Origin: Labilibaculum sp. DW002
GTDB lineage: Bacteria; Bacteroidota; Bacteroidia; Bacteroidales; Marinifilaceae
Length of the DNA stretch: 64,000 bases
Direction of reading: 5' to 3'
Assembly: GCF_029029525.1 (NCBI RefSeq)
Contig: NZ_JAKJSC010000001.1
Coordinates: forward strand, 372,001-436,000
Shown here: positions 46,805-59,914 of the stretch, in pieces
Position numbering within the stretch: the first letter of the stretch is position 1
Layout of the letters: each line of letters begins with the position of its first letter
Notes under the pieces: model-generated
The model's input: only the letters and a program-made list of their open reading frames with translations
What the model was told of the DNA's origin: nothing
The model's database searches: none
Position numbers and translations under genes: made by a program

Positions 46805-48400
46805 TTAGTGTTTCAAATTCTTGGCATCCAAAAATCTCTGAAGATGCTTCTTATCATTTTCATCACTATCGTCATACTTGATTCTTAGTTCAATCAACTT
46901 TTTATGCATGTCTTTTTGAACATCAGCGTAAGCTAAATTGTTATACACGTTATTCATTTCAGTGGGGTCCTTCTCCAAATCGTACAGTTCCCATGTATCA
47001 GAATCGTAATAAAAATGAATCAGCTTATACCTATCGGTTCGAATTCCATGATGACGTTGCACATTGTGCTCACCAGGAAACTCATAATAGGTATAATAAA
47101 TGGCATCTCTCCATTCACCCGATTCTCCATTTACAATCTTCCGAAACGATTCTCCTTGTATATCCTTAGGGATTGTAATTCCAGCATAATCTAGAAAAGC
47201 AGGTGCAAAATCAAGGTTCTGTATCAGTTTATCCACTTCGGTACCCGCCTTAATTTCCTTTGGATATCGCATCAGAATAGGAGTTCTGAATGACTCTTCG
47301 TACATAAATCGTTTGTCGAACCAACCATGTTCTCCTAAATAGAAACCTTGATCGGATGTATAAACAACAATGGTGTTTTCTGCCAATCCATTTTCATCCA
47401 GATAATCCAAAAGTTCACCTACTCTGTCATCAACGGATTGAATGGTGCTCAGATAATCTTTCATGTATCGATCATATTTCCATAAGGCCAATTCTTTTCC
47501 TTTTAAACCCTTAGCTTTAAATTCAGCAATAAGTGGTTTATAATGAGCATCCCAAGCTGCTTTTTGAGTCGAATCCATACGCTCGTACATCCATTGGGCA
47601 TTCTTTCTTAATCTTGTTTTTATTTCACCCTCTTCATCAAGCATTTTCAAATCGTAAGCCAAATCCATATGCTCATAAATTCCCATTTCATGCTTTGCTG
47701 CTACAGGACGATTTTCATATTTATCGAAAAAATTTGCTGGAGGTGTAAATTGTTTGTCTTTGAATAAATCAAAATATTTTTTCTCTGGCATCCATGTTCT
47801 ATGCGGTGCTTTTTGATGATAAAGCATTAAGAATGGCTTATTCTTATCTCGCTTATTTTCCAGCCATTCCATTGCAATATCGGTCGTTATGCCTGTGCAA
47901 TAACCATGGTATTGTTTTTTTACACCATTCTCGATAAAATCGGGATTATAATATTGCCCTTGACCCGGTAAGACATTAGAGTAGTCAAAACCCTGAGGCA
48001 AACCGTTAAGATGAATTTTCCCAATCATAGCAGTCTGGTACCCTGACTTCTGAAGCTGTTTGGCAAAATTATCTTGTTCCCAATCAAAGGGCATTAAGTT
48101 ATCCACTTTTCCATTTACAAAACTGTGCTTCCCAGTTAACATCACCGCCCTGCTGGGAGCACAAATAGAATTGGTGACAAATCCTTTGGTAAAAATGACA
48201 CCTTCCTTTGCAATACGATCAATATTTGGGGTATTATTCAGCCCGCAACCATAAGCACTGATCGCCTGGTAGGCATGATCGTCGCTCATGATAAAAACTA
48301 TATTCGGTTTTTCTCTTTTTTCAGTCTCCTGTTTCTTTGCTGAAGAACATCCAATTAAAGATAAACCTGAGAATACGCCTAAAAGGATTGAATTTCTCAT
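46805..48400 (-). CDS. Sulfatase, S1 family lipoprotein
   Basis: 531 residues from MRNSILLGVFSGLSLIGCSS, the start that gives a lipoprotein signal; the longer frame from 48442 does not. FGly signature C80-APSRAVMLTGKHSFVNG, metal site FIMSDDHAYQAISAYGC, GKIHLNG and a C-terminal YTSDQGFYLGEHGWFDKR, seen in the N-acetylglucosamine-6-sulfatase/iduronate-2-sulfatase-like branch. It is 32% longer in the middle region than minimal sulfatases. Role: desulfation of complex glycans. Confidence 0.9.
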   Translation of the reverse strand: MRNSILLGVFSGLSLIGCSSAKKQETEKREKPNIVFIMSDDHAYQAISAYGCGLNNTPNIDRIAKEGVIFTKGFVTNSICAPSRAVMLTGKHSFVNGKVDNLMPFDWEQDNFAKQLQKSGYQTAMIGKIHLNGLPQGFDYSNVLPGQGQYYNPDFIENGVKKQYHGYCTGITTDIAMEWLENKRDKNKPFLMLYHQKAPHRTWMPEKKYFDLFKDKQFTPPANFFDKYENRPVAAKHEMGIYEHMDLAYDLKMLDEEGEIKTRLRKNAQWMYERMDSTQKAAWDAHYKPLIAEFKAKGLKGKELALWKYDRYMKDYLSTIQSVDDRVGELLDYLDENGLAENTIVVYTSDQGFYLGEHGWFDKRFMYEESFRTPILMRYPKEIKAGTEVDKLIQNLDFAPAFLDYAGITIPKDIQGESFRKIVNGESGEWRDAIYYTYYEFPGEHNVQRHHGIRTDRYKLIHFYYDSDTWELYDLEKDPTEMNNVYNNLAYADVQKDMHKKLIELRIKYDDSDENDKKHLQRFLDAKNLKH

Positions 48401-48475
48401 TTGTTTTAGTTTTTCACACTTAAAAATAAATTGGAATATCAATTTATCAATATTCCAATTCTAAACATTTGAATA

Positions 48476-50056
48476 TTATTTTTCTGTTATTACTTCATCT
48501 ACCCAGGGAACCAGTGCAGATTTGTAATAATTAATATCCATAAATTCAAAACGAGTTTTTTGTTTGGCTAACCGAACTTTGTACTCATCCCAGCTCTTAT
48601 TTACATCTGAAGACCAACCGAGCTCTGCATACCCAGGCAAACGAGGGAAAACCATAAATTCAATATCATCCATTGTTTCAATGGTTTCAGTCCATAGAGG
48701 AGCCTCAATTCCCACAATATCCTCTTTACTAATACCTTCTACATTACTTTCAAGAGTCCAGTTATAAGCCTTGTCGACCTCAATGTATCCCGACCAATTA
48801 AGTCCTAAAGGACAAAGCTTATTATATTGAATATCCATATAAGCTTTAGCCGCTGGAGACATAATTACCTTAACATTTTGATTCACAGCCTTTAATGCAT
48901 TATCTGGTTTTATTTGCCAGAATTGTGCCAAAGAGTTTTCTTTTAATGAACCGGCAGCAATATCAGCCCATCCAATCATTTGTTTGCCATGTGCATTTAC
49001 AATGTCTTGCACTTTGTCGATAAACTCAATATAATCGTCTTTTGCCGTAACGTGTGATTCATCACCTCCAATATGGATGAAGGGACCAGGAGTCATTGCA
49101 CTTAGTTCACGAATCACATCATCGATAAATTTATAAGTGATCTCTTTGTTGGCATCCAGCGTACTAAAACCAACATTGGTTCCTGTATATAAGTCTCTTG
49201 CTTTACCATCAGCATTCAATTCGGCATACGAAGCCAAAGCCGCATTGGTATGACCTGGCATATCTATTTCAGGAATAATGGTAATAAACCTATCCTGTGC
49301 ATACTTTACAAGCTCAGTATATTCTTCTTGAGTATAAAAACCACCTTTACCACCATCTACTTGTGTACTACCACCATGCTTTGTCAGATTGGGCCACGAT
49401 TTAATTTCAATTCGCCATCCCTGATCATCAGTCAAGTGCAAATGCAGAACATTCATTTTATAGGCCGCAATTAAATCGATAAATCGTTTCACATCGGTCA
49501 CATCAAAGAAATGACGTACCACATCCAACATGGCACCTCTGTAGCCATAGTCTGGTGCATCTTCAATTGTTCCACTAGCTATCTCCCATGATCCCATTTG
49601 CAAATCTTTCGATTCTATACGAGCTGGTAATAATTGTCTGATAGTTTGAACACCTCTAAACAAACCTGCCAATTGGTAGGCTTCCAAAACAATTTTCTTT
49701 TCATCTATGCTCAATATATAGCCTTCTTCACCTAAATCTTTATTTTTTTCAACCAATGCCAAATAAATTCCTTTTTTGAAGTCAGCGTTTTTTACGCCTT
49801 GTACTTCAGTTTCAAATCCGGTAGCTGGTTTAATCAGATCAGCCAGGTAGTTTCCAATTGGTCGAATTGTTTCATCATTTTCCTCAACATAAATAGTCGT
49901 TTTTCCTGTCAATTCGAATGAACTACCCGTTGCAAAGAGTTTTGTAGGTTTTGGGATCAGGTTTTCCTTTGCCAAATCTTTTACTGTTGGTGTTTTGCAA
50001 GAAAAAAAAATCATTACAATAATGAGCAACTGTCCTGCTTTAAAAAATGTATTCAT
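48476..50056 (-). CDS. Beta-N-acetylhexosaminidase, GH20
   Basis: 526 residues. Signal peptide with lipobox-like FFSC. GH20b domain to about 155, then the catalytic TIM barrel with GYRGAMLDVVRHFF, LHLHLTDDQGWRIEI and the catalytic pair Asp332-Glu333 in HIGGDESH. It removes terminal beta-GlcNAc/GalNAc by substrate-assisted catalysis. Lies 38 bp after the second GH20. Confidence 0.92.
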   Translation of the reverse strand: MNTFFKAGQLLIIVMIFFSCKTPTVKDLAKENLIPKPTKLFATGSSFELTGKTTIYVEENDETIRPIGNYLADLIKPATGFETEVQGVKNADFKKGIYLALVEKNKDLGEEGYILSIDEKKIVLEAYQLAGLFRGVQTIRQLLPARIESKDLQMGSWEIASGTIEDAPDYGYRGAMLDVVRHFFDVTDVKRFIDLIAAYKMNVLHLHLTDDQGWRIEIKSWPNLTKHGGSTQVDGGKGGFYTQEEYTELVKYAQDRFITIIPEIDMPGHTNAALASYAELNADGKARDLYTGTNVGFSTLDANKEITYKFIDDVIRELSAMTPGPFIHIGGDESHVTAKDDYIEFIDKVQDIVNAHGKQMIGWADIAAGSLKENSLAQFWQIKPDNALKAVNQNVKVIMSPAAKAYMDIQYNKLCPLGLNWSGYIEVDKAYNWTLESNVEGISKEDIVGIEAPLWTETIETMDDIEFMVFPRLPGYAELGWSSDVNKSWDEYKVRLAKQKTRFEFMDINYYKSALVPWVDEVITEK

Positions 50057-50094
50057 ATCTCTGGTATTTTAGTAGTATAGTTAGATTCTGATCA

Positions 50095-52377
50095 TTAGTA
50101 AGCAATAAGATTTCCTGTCAATTCTCTTTTATTCTCCTTATTATTCAAATACCAGACGTTCAATTCAGCACCTCCTGTTCCTTGCTGAAAGAATACTGAA
50201 ACTGGATGCCATCCTGTTTTAAGAGCAATCATCCCCGATCGTTCACGTGGAGCATGATGACCTCCATTATCCACGACCATTTCATCTTCGATGTATAACA
50301 AGCTACCATCATCAGATTTGGTGAAGAATTCGTAAATACCATCATTTTCAGCATAAAAATACCCTTTGAATGCCATAAAGATCTTCTCTTCCTTTCTGTA
50401 TTCTCCCAAGTCAATCTGACTTACTAAATTCCAGTCATTATATTCCTTTAGATCAAGTTTTTTGACTGCATCAGGATGATCTTTTATGACCCATCTCTTC
50501 AGCTTTCCCTTTTCTGGAGAAACTGTTTGAGCCTCGCGTAAGCTCTGCTTTTCGACCGTTGCCTTAGCCAATCCACTACCCGTATTTCCTTTAAAGGCTC
50601 TTGCCTTAATTTCACAATTCGCTTTAAGAACAATAGGCTCATTGTAAAGCTTCGATTCTTTTGATGGTACAGATCCATCTAACGTATAATAGATCTCCAA
50701 TCCCTTCATTGGAACGGATAAATTTATTATTGCACTATCTACAAAGGCAATCTTTTTATTGAGCCCTTCAACTGAAGGAATATAGTAATTGATGTTCATG
50801 ACATCCATACGGTCGCTGTGTAACTGAACCCTGGTATTAAACTCGTCATAATCTTTACTTTCTTTGTTCGTCCAGGCTGTTTCAGACAGCGCTAAAATTC
50901 TTGGAAAAGCCTGATATTGCAGTCGCTCAAAATTCGGTATCCATTCCGCCCAAAGATTGGCCTGAATTCCCATTACCAAATCTTTCTGTGTCGAAGTAAA
51001 TTTGGTAGGAACAGGTTCGTACTCGTAAACTTTCTTCAAAGGGGTAACCTCATTTTTAGCATCAAAATAGTAAGGTGTACCGGGAGTTATTATCATTTTA
51101 TTTCCATTGATTGCTGCGATTGATAATGCTTCAGGTGCCCAATTTCGCCACCACATAACATGAGCATTATTACTAAGACCACCTTCGGTAATTTCATCCC
51201 AACCCATCAACTGTTTTCCTTTTGACTGCAAAAACTTTTCAATTCTTCGATTAAAATGAGATTGCAATTCATGTTCATTTTTTAAATGATGTTTGTGAAT
51301 TTCTCCCTGACATTGGGCACAATCTTTCCAGGATTGAATATTTACTTCATCTCCACCAATGTGAATGTATTCAGACGGAAAAAGTTCGGCAACTTCTCCA
51401 AGAATCGTTTCAACAAATTTGTAAGTCGTTTCTTTTCCTAAACAAGCAGGAGTTGTAAATACTTTTCCCCAGCCCGCTTCTTCTTTACAGGATAAGTAAG
51501 GGTAATTATCAATGGCTGCTTTAAAATGACCGGGCATATCAATTTCTGGTATTACAGTAATACACCTTTCATCCGCATATTGAATGATTTCTTTAATCTG
51601 TTCCTGAGTAAAGAATCCCCCATACATCTTTTTGCCATCCTTCATATGATACTTTTCCGGATCAATGGTATAAGAAGGATCTGTTTTGGCATTGTCGATA
51701 CACACCTTATCGTGTCTGCTTACTGTTCGCCAGGCACCCTTTTCTGTCAGCAAAGGCAATTGTTTAATTTCAATTCTCCAACCTTCGTCATCTGTCAAAT
51801 GCATATGATAAGTGTTGAGCTTGTACAACGCCATATAATCCAGAAAGGTCTTCACCTCGTCTATATCAAAGAAATGACGGCTAAAGTCCATATGCATACC
51901 TCTCCATGCAAAACGAGGTTCATCTTCTATCTTCACTGAGGGAACCAACCAGTCAGCACTGACTACCTCTTTGCTTTCAATAGCATGAGGAAGGAGTTGG
52001 CGAAGGCTTTGAACAGCATAGAAATAACCTGCTTCTCCATTGGCGGAAATTAAGATTCTCTCAGGGCTTACTTCAAGTTGATAAGCTTCAGGTGCCCATC
52101 CTTCAATATGTTGAAAAAGGATCCCATCCTGATCTGAATGATCCCGTATTTCCAAATCAAATCCTGCTGCAGAATTAAAAAGTCCCTTAAGATATCTAAC
52201 TGCCTTTTGCTGATTTTCATCTCTTGCTACAATCTTAGTACTGGCATTAATCCTAAAAGATTCTTTTTCCAGACTCAAATGATTTGGCTTGGGTACAATA
52301 GCAATTTGATCTTTCTTAAAGCTCGGGCTTGAGCAAGAAAGAATAAAAAGGGATAGCACTACTAATAATCGATTCAT
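50095..52377 (-). CDS. Beta-N-acetylhexosaminidase, GH20 with PA14 domain
   Basis: 760 residues, lipobox LSC near residue 15. GH20b and TIM barrel with catalytic Asp343-Glu344 in HIGGDEVN. After the barrel comes a chitobiase-like C-terminal domain (EIYYTLDGSVPSKESKLY) and a PA14-type domain at about 640-750 (GYFYAENDGIYEFFTKSDDGSLLYIEDEMVVDNGG) for carbohydrate binding. The two neighbouring GH20 enzymes differ in domain make-up, suggesting different linkage or aglycone preference. Confidence 0.93.
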   Translation of the reverse strand: MNRLLVVLSLFILSCSSPSFKKDQIAIVPKPNHLSLEKESFRINASTKIVARDENQQKAVRYLKGLFNSAAGFDLEIRDHSDQDGILFQHIEGWAPEAYQLEVSPERILISANGEAGYFYAVQSLRQLLPHAIESKEVVSADWLVPSVKIEDEPRFAWRGMHMDFSRHFFDIDEVKTFLDYMALYKLNTYHMHLTDDEGWRIEIKQLPLLTEKGAWRTVSRHDKVCIDNAKTDPSYTIDPEKYHMKDGKKMYGGFFTQEQIKEIIQYADERCITVIPEIDMPGHFKAAIDNYPYLSCKEEAGWGKVFTTPACLGKETTYKFVETILGEVAELFPSEYIHIGGDEVNIQSWKDCAQCQGEIHKHHLKNEHELQSHFNRRIEKFLQSKGKQLMGWDEITEGGLSNNAHVMWWRNWAPEALSIAAINGNKMIITPGTPYYFDAKNEVTPLKKVYEYEPVPTKFTSTQKDLVMGIQANLWAEWIPNFERLQYQAFPRILALSETAWTNKESKDYDEFNTRVQLHSDRMDVMNINYYIPSVEGLNKKIAFVDSAIINLSVPMKGLEIYYTLDGSVPSKESKLYNEPIVLKANCEIKARAFKGNTGSGLAKATVEKQSLREAQTVSPEKGKLKRWVIKDHPDAVKKLDLKEYNDWNLVSQIDLGEYRKEEKIFMAFKGYFYAENDGIYEFFTKSDDGSLLYIEDEMVVDNGGHHAPRERSGMIALKTGWHPVSVFFQQGTGGAELNVWYLNNKENKRELTGNLIAY

Positions 52378-52469
52378 AATTTTTGAGTTTTGTGTGGTTA
52401 TTTTGATTGATAAGCATTTCTGACAATATGCTCATCTTAAAAGATTTTATATAAAACGAAATTAAGTGT

Positions 52470-52523
52470 AAAAAGGGAACACGCTTTGAATATGATTCGA
52501 AGGATCTGATACGCATTCCCTTT
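52470..52523 (-). terminator. Possible intra-locus terminator
   Basis: AAAGGGAA/TTCCCTTT stem (52472-52479, 52516-52523) with a long loop, followed on minus by TTTTT. It separates the upstream GH2 from the GH20 genes and may give partial termination. Confidence 0.4.
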
Positions 52524-52538
52524 CAACTAAATCTCATG

Positions 52539-55843
<3,305 letters not shown>

Positions 55844-55864
55844 ACCCATTAATAAACATTCTAA

Positions 55865-57043
55865 CTATAAAGAGTTTTTTTGAATCAATTCTAACGATTG
55901 CCATGCCATTAAATACATACGGGGAATATGGAAAGGCCCTTTCCAAATATTACCCTTTAAAGTTGTTGATATTCGACCATCCCGATGCAGATAGCCATAC
56001 CATTCACCATACTTTTCATCAGGAAAATGTTTGAAAGTCCAATCGTGAATTTGTTCGTGCATTTTCATATACTTTTCATCACCAGTTAGCTCGTAGGCCA
56101 TTAAAGTGGCAATAATGGTTTCGTTCTGAGGCCACCAAAATTTCATATCCTGCCAATACTCCTGAACAGGCAAACCTTTCACATCGCGGAAGTACAAAAT
56201 CCCTCCATATTCTTTGTCCCAACCAATTTCCCACATCCAATCGAGCATTTTAGTTCCCATCTTAATGAGCTCCGGGTCATTATCGCGATATTTTGCTTCC
56301 TGAAGAACAAACCACGCACCTTCTATAGCATGCCCTGGATTCAGCATTCGTCCGTCAAAATGATCAAGGAATTCTCCTTCAAGACCAACAGTCTCCATAA
56401 CTGCCTTAAATTCATCATTGATAAAATACTTCTTGATTTCAGCAATCCAATTGTCAATGTAAACCGTGTAGGATTCATCCTTCAGGTTCTTTCTCAATTC
56501 CTGGGCGGTAACAATTCCAATCATAGGTGTTCCCATTCCTCTTGTCTGGCGATGTTCGGTAAACTTGGGAGCAATTAAATCTGGTGTGTTATTATAAAGA
56601 AAGTAAGTATCAAAAGCTTTGCGAGCTTTATCGGCATACACTTCATCACCTGTTGCCTTATAATAAGCAGCATAGGCAATTGCGGCAAAAGATTCGGAGT
56701 AAACATAGCGACGCTTGCGAACAGGTTCCCCTTTCTTATTTACAATGAAAAACATTTCTCCATCCGTATCATAACAATACTTATCTAAAAAATCAACACC
56801 ATGTTTGGCCAGCCTTAACCATTCTGGATTCTGCTCTACCTCATTGTACAACGTTCCTAACATCCAGGTAAAACGACCTGTTTGCCATACTCCTTTATCT
56901 GTATCAATTACGGTTCCATCCCGATCCAGACAGAAAGTAAACCCACCATCTTCTCCATCAACGCAATTTTTGATCCAGAAAGGAATAATATTTTCCAATA
57001 AACCTTTCTTGTATATCTCGATATAATCTTTGATATCTTTCAT
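55865..57043 (-). CDS. N-acylglucosamine 2-epimerase (AGE family)
   Basis: 392 residues, alpha6/alpha6 barrel. Family motifs: GRFTWMLGTLYNE (near 56), SFAAIAYAAYYKATGD, TRGMGTPMIG, the active-site region LNPGHAIEGAWFVLQEA with a conserved His near 240, and WWPQNETIIATLMAY. In the Bacteroides-type sialic acid route (lyase, epimerase, transporter) it converts ManNAc to GlcNAc. Located 8 bp after the transporter gene, in the same operon. Kinase and deaminase for GlcNAc are not in the window. Confidence 0.88.
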   Translation of the reverse strand: MKDIKDYIEIYKKGLLENIIPFWIKNCVDGEDGGFTFCLDRDGTVIDTDKGVWQTGRFTWMLGTLYNEVEQNPEWLRLAKHGVDFLDKYCYDTDGEMFFIVNKKGEPVRKRRYVYSESFAAIAYAAYYKATGDEVYADKARKAFDTYFLYNNTPDLIAPKFTEHRQTRGMGTPMIGIVTAQELRKNLKDESYTVYIDNWIAEIKKYFINDEFKAVMETVGLEGEFLDHFDGRMLNPGHAIEGAWFVLQEAKYRDNDPELIKMGTKMLDWMWEIGWDKEYGGILYFRDVKGLPVQEYWQDMKFWWPQNETIIATLMAYELTGDEKYMKMHEQIHDWTFKHFPDEKYGEWYGYLHRDGRISTTLKGNIWKGPFHIPRMYLMAWQSLELIQKNSL

Positions 57044-57051
57044 TACAATTT

Positions 57052-59784
57052 TTATTTTGAATTACTTAATGAGTGAACCGTTAACCCATCCAAATCTTTT
57101 TTCTTTTCCGGAATAATAAAACTTACAATTAGGCCAATAATAACAGAACTGAACATACCAATAAAACCAAATAGTAAGAAATGAACCTTGGTATACTGAC
57201 TTAAAGCAACAAGAATAATAGTCCCTGTAAAAAACCCAATTAAAGCTGCCTTTGAATGAATTCGCTTCATGAAAATACCCATAACAAACAAACCTCCTAA
57301 TCCACTAGCCAGCAGGCCAAGTATGTAATTAAAGTAATCGAAGAGCGACAGGATGTTCCAAGTTGCCATTAAGATTGCCAATACAATTCCTAAACCACCA
57401 AAAATGACGCCCGACAGACGAGCTACATATAAAACTGTTTTATCACTACTTCCTTTAAAAAAATGTTGATAAATATCTGATGTAAATGCTGTCGATAATG
57501 AATTGATATTGGATGAAACAGTAGACATCGTAGCCGCAAAAATCGCAGCTATTAAAAGGCCTGCCAATCCCATAGGCAATTTGGTCATGATATAGTAAGG
57601 AAACAAAGAATCAGGATTCTCCATCGCATAATGCAACTGATCAGGTGATTCTGAATAATAAGCAAATAAGGCTGTTCCTATGAGATAAAATATCAGAGAA
57701 ACAAAAATACTTAAGAAACCATTTAGAACGATGCTCTTCCCTGCAGACTTCTCATCTTTTGTAGTTAAATAGCGCTGTATAACCGTCTGGTCGCTACTGT
57801 AGGATATCAAATTATTAGCTAAACCACCTATTAGAACGACCCAAATGGTTGCCTTTGTTAAATCTAATGAAGAATCTAAGATTGTAAATTTGGAGTTATC
57901 CATGGATATTTCGATAAGTTGATTCCATCCTCCCTCCAAACCTCCTACAAGAAAGAAGACAGCAAGAATAGCACCACCCATCAATACAAATCCTTGAATA
58001 ACATCACCCCACACAACAGCCTCAACACCACCCATGGTGCAATAGATAGTGGTAATAACCCCCATAAGCACTATACAAATATAGATATCAATACCGGTTA
58101 CTACTGTTAAAGCTAATGACGGCAAGAATAATACCAATGCCATTCGTGCTATCATAAAAATAATAAACAGACTACTAGCTAATAATCGAGTGCTATAATT
58201 AAAACGTTGCTCGAGGTACTCGTATGCTGTCGTTACTTTTAACCGTCTGAAAAAGGGAAGATAGTACTTTACAACAGGAAATGCCATGACTAAAATAGTG
58301 ATTGCCATTGGATAATATTTCCAGTCGGTAGCAAAAGTTTTTGCCGGAATTGCCATAAAAGTAATTGCACTTAACATGGTCGCAAAAATACTCATCCCGG
58401 CAGCCCACCAAGGAATTCTGCCTCCTCCTTTAAAAAAGTCATCACTGCTTTTTTCTTTTTTCATAAAGAAATAGCCCAAATAGAGCATCCCAAACATGTA
58501 AAGAATCAATACCAACCAATTCAAAAAGCCAAATACGGGTTCGGTAATGGTTTCTCCATAATATACTTTTGGTGAACGAACACCTGGTTTTACTTCTCCA
58601 TTAATAACAAACCAACCTTTACCTGATTTTACAAGTGGAGCTCCTGTTGGTGCTTTAAAAGGGTAATCGCAGCCATTTGACCATGCATTGGTTATGGTAT
58701 TAAAAACGATCACCTTATCATTAAACTGATAGTTATCTGTCTCTTGAGTGTAATAAGTTAAGAGTTGTTTTTTTAAGTTTGACAGGCCAAGTGTGTCCTT
58801 ACTATTTTTTAAGAGTGAAACTTTTCGTTCCAGCTCCCAGCCTTTTCTAAAAACATCCTTGTTTACACCACCTACAAAAAGAATATGATGGGTACCTATC
58901 GCAATTCCTGCCCCTCCATGCAATGTTTTAGAATCTTCACCTTTAACTTGTATTTCAGGCAATGAGTTCCATTCCTCAGTTTTAGGGTTGTATTCCAGAC
59001 CATCGGTACAAATTGTTGCTGATTCTTGATTTTCAGGATAACTTGAACCTCCAAAAATGAATAAGTGACGTTCTTCTGCCTCGTTTTGAGCAACAACAAC
59101 TAATTGCACTCTGCCTGGTCCTGGAAAATCGGGTAAGACCTTCCATTCAAATCCAGCACTTCCTTTTTTATTCAAATCAAGAGATAAAAAGGTATTTGCA
59201 ACTTTACCATCAGAGGTTCCGCCTGCAACATAAATTTTATCATCGACCAAAGCAGCACCCATATTTTCCATTCCGTAAGGAAGAGAAGGCCAGTTTTCTA
59301 CATTTATTTGCCTAGTACTCTCGTTCCAACTTATCAGACGAACATCCTTAACTGATTTTTCACTATTTCGTCCTCCAATACAAAGTAAACCATCTTGTAC
59401 AACTACAGAAGCTCCATAAGCTAACTTATCAGGTATTGACCCTACTATTTCCCATTTAAAACCTTCATCCTGATTTTTATTCAATATAAAAATATCACTA
59501 TAATACTTTTTCTTGCCTCCTTCGTAAACGGGAGTATCAGGGAAATTACATCCTCCTACAACAAAGACATGACCGTTAACATCACCTGCGAATGGGTTGG
59601 CTAGTCCGACTTGAACTTTGCTATTGATATTTGGAAGAAGCGAAGGAATCTCTTTCCAATCAAAATTATTTTTATAGTATCCTTGTGCAATACACTCATT
59701 CACAAACATGGTATTTGTGAAAATAACGAGTGATAAAAGTGTAAGCAAAGGGCTTCTCTTTAGTATAAAAGATAGATAACTCAT
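57052..59784 (-). CDS. Kelch mutarotase (NanM-like) fused to SSS sodium:solute symporter
   Basis: 910 residues. Signal peptide at 1-35, then a kelch beta-propeller at about 40-400 with repeated GGxxF/GG units of the cyclically permuted mutarotase (NanM) type, and from about 430 to 895 an SSS-family symporter with 13 or so helices, starting FGFLNWLVLILYMFGMLYLGYFF and including GGGRIPWWAAGMSIFATMLSAITFMAIPAKTF. NanM domains speed conversion of alpha- to beta-Neu5Ac; SSS proteins include sodium/sialic acid transporters. The fusion puts anomer conversion on the periplasmic side of its own transporter. Adjacent to the lyase and epimerase genes. Confidence 0.9.
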   Translation of the reverse strand: MSYLSFILKRSPLLTLLSLVIFTNTMFVNECIAQGYYKNNFDWKEIPSLLPNINSKVQVGLANPFAGDVNGHVFVVGGCNFPDTPVYEGGKKKYYSDIFILNKNQDEGFKWEIVGSIPDKLAYGASVVVQDGLLCIGGRNSEKSVKDVRLISWNESTRQINVENWPSLPYGMENMGAALVDDKIYVAGGTSDGKVANTFLSLDLNKKGSAGFEWKVLPDFPGPGRVQLVVVAQNEAEERHLFIFGGSSYPENQESATICTDGLEYNPKTEEWNSLPEIQVKGEDSKTLHGGAGIAIGTHHILFVGGVNKDVFRKGWELERKVSLLKNSKDTLGLSNLKKQLLTYYTQETDNYQFNDKVIVFNTITNAWSNGCDYPFKAPTGAPLVKSGKGWFVINGEVKPGVRSPKVYYGETITEPVFGFLNWLVLILYMFGMLYLGYFFMKKEKSSDDFFKGGGRIPWWAAGMSIFATMLSAITFMAIPAKTFATDWKYYPMAITILVMAFPVVKYYLPFFRRLKVTTAYEYLEQRFNYSTRLLASSLFIIFMIARMALVLFLPSLALTVVTGIDIYICIVLMGVITTIYCTMGGVEAVVWGDVIQGFVLMGGAILAVFFLVGGLEGGWNQLIEISMDNSKFTILDSSLDLTKATIWVVLIGGLANNLISYSSDQTVIQRYLTTKDEKSAGKSIVLNGFLSIFVSLIFYLIGTALFAYYSESPDQLHYAMENPDSLFPYYIMTKLPMGLAGLLIAAIFAATMSTVSSNINSLSTAFTSDIYQHFFKGSSDKTVLYVARLSGVIFGGLGIVLAILMATWNILSLFDYFNYILGLLASGLGGLFVMGIFMKRIHSKAALIGFFTGTIILVALSQYTKVHFLLFGFIGMFSSVIIGLIVSFIIPEKKKDLDGLTVHSLSNSK

Positions 59785-59914
59785 TTATTGTATGTGTTTT
59801 TTTATTCTGCTTCTCAAGCTTATTTCCCTAAATCAAGCTCAAAGGATATTCATATCAACAAATAAGTAATTGTTTCAAAATATATCCTTTGTGGCTCAGC
59901 TCTAGAAAATTTAA
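59785..59914. other. 130-bp spacer
   Basis: Gap between the lyase and the transporter gene. A CAAGCTTATTTC...AAATCAAGCTC segment could fold weakly, and I see no consensus promoter. Confidence 0.3.
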
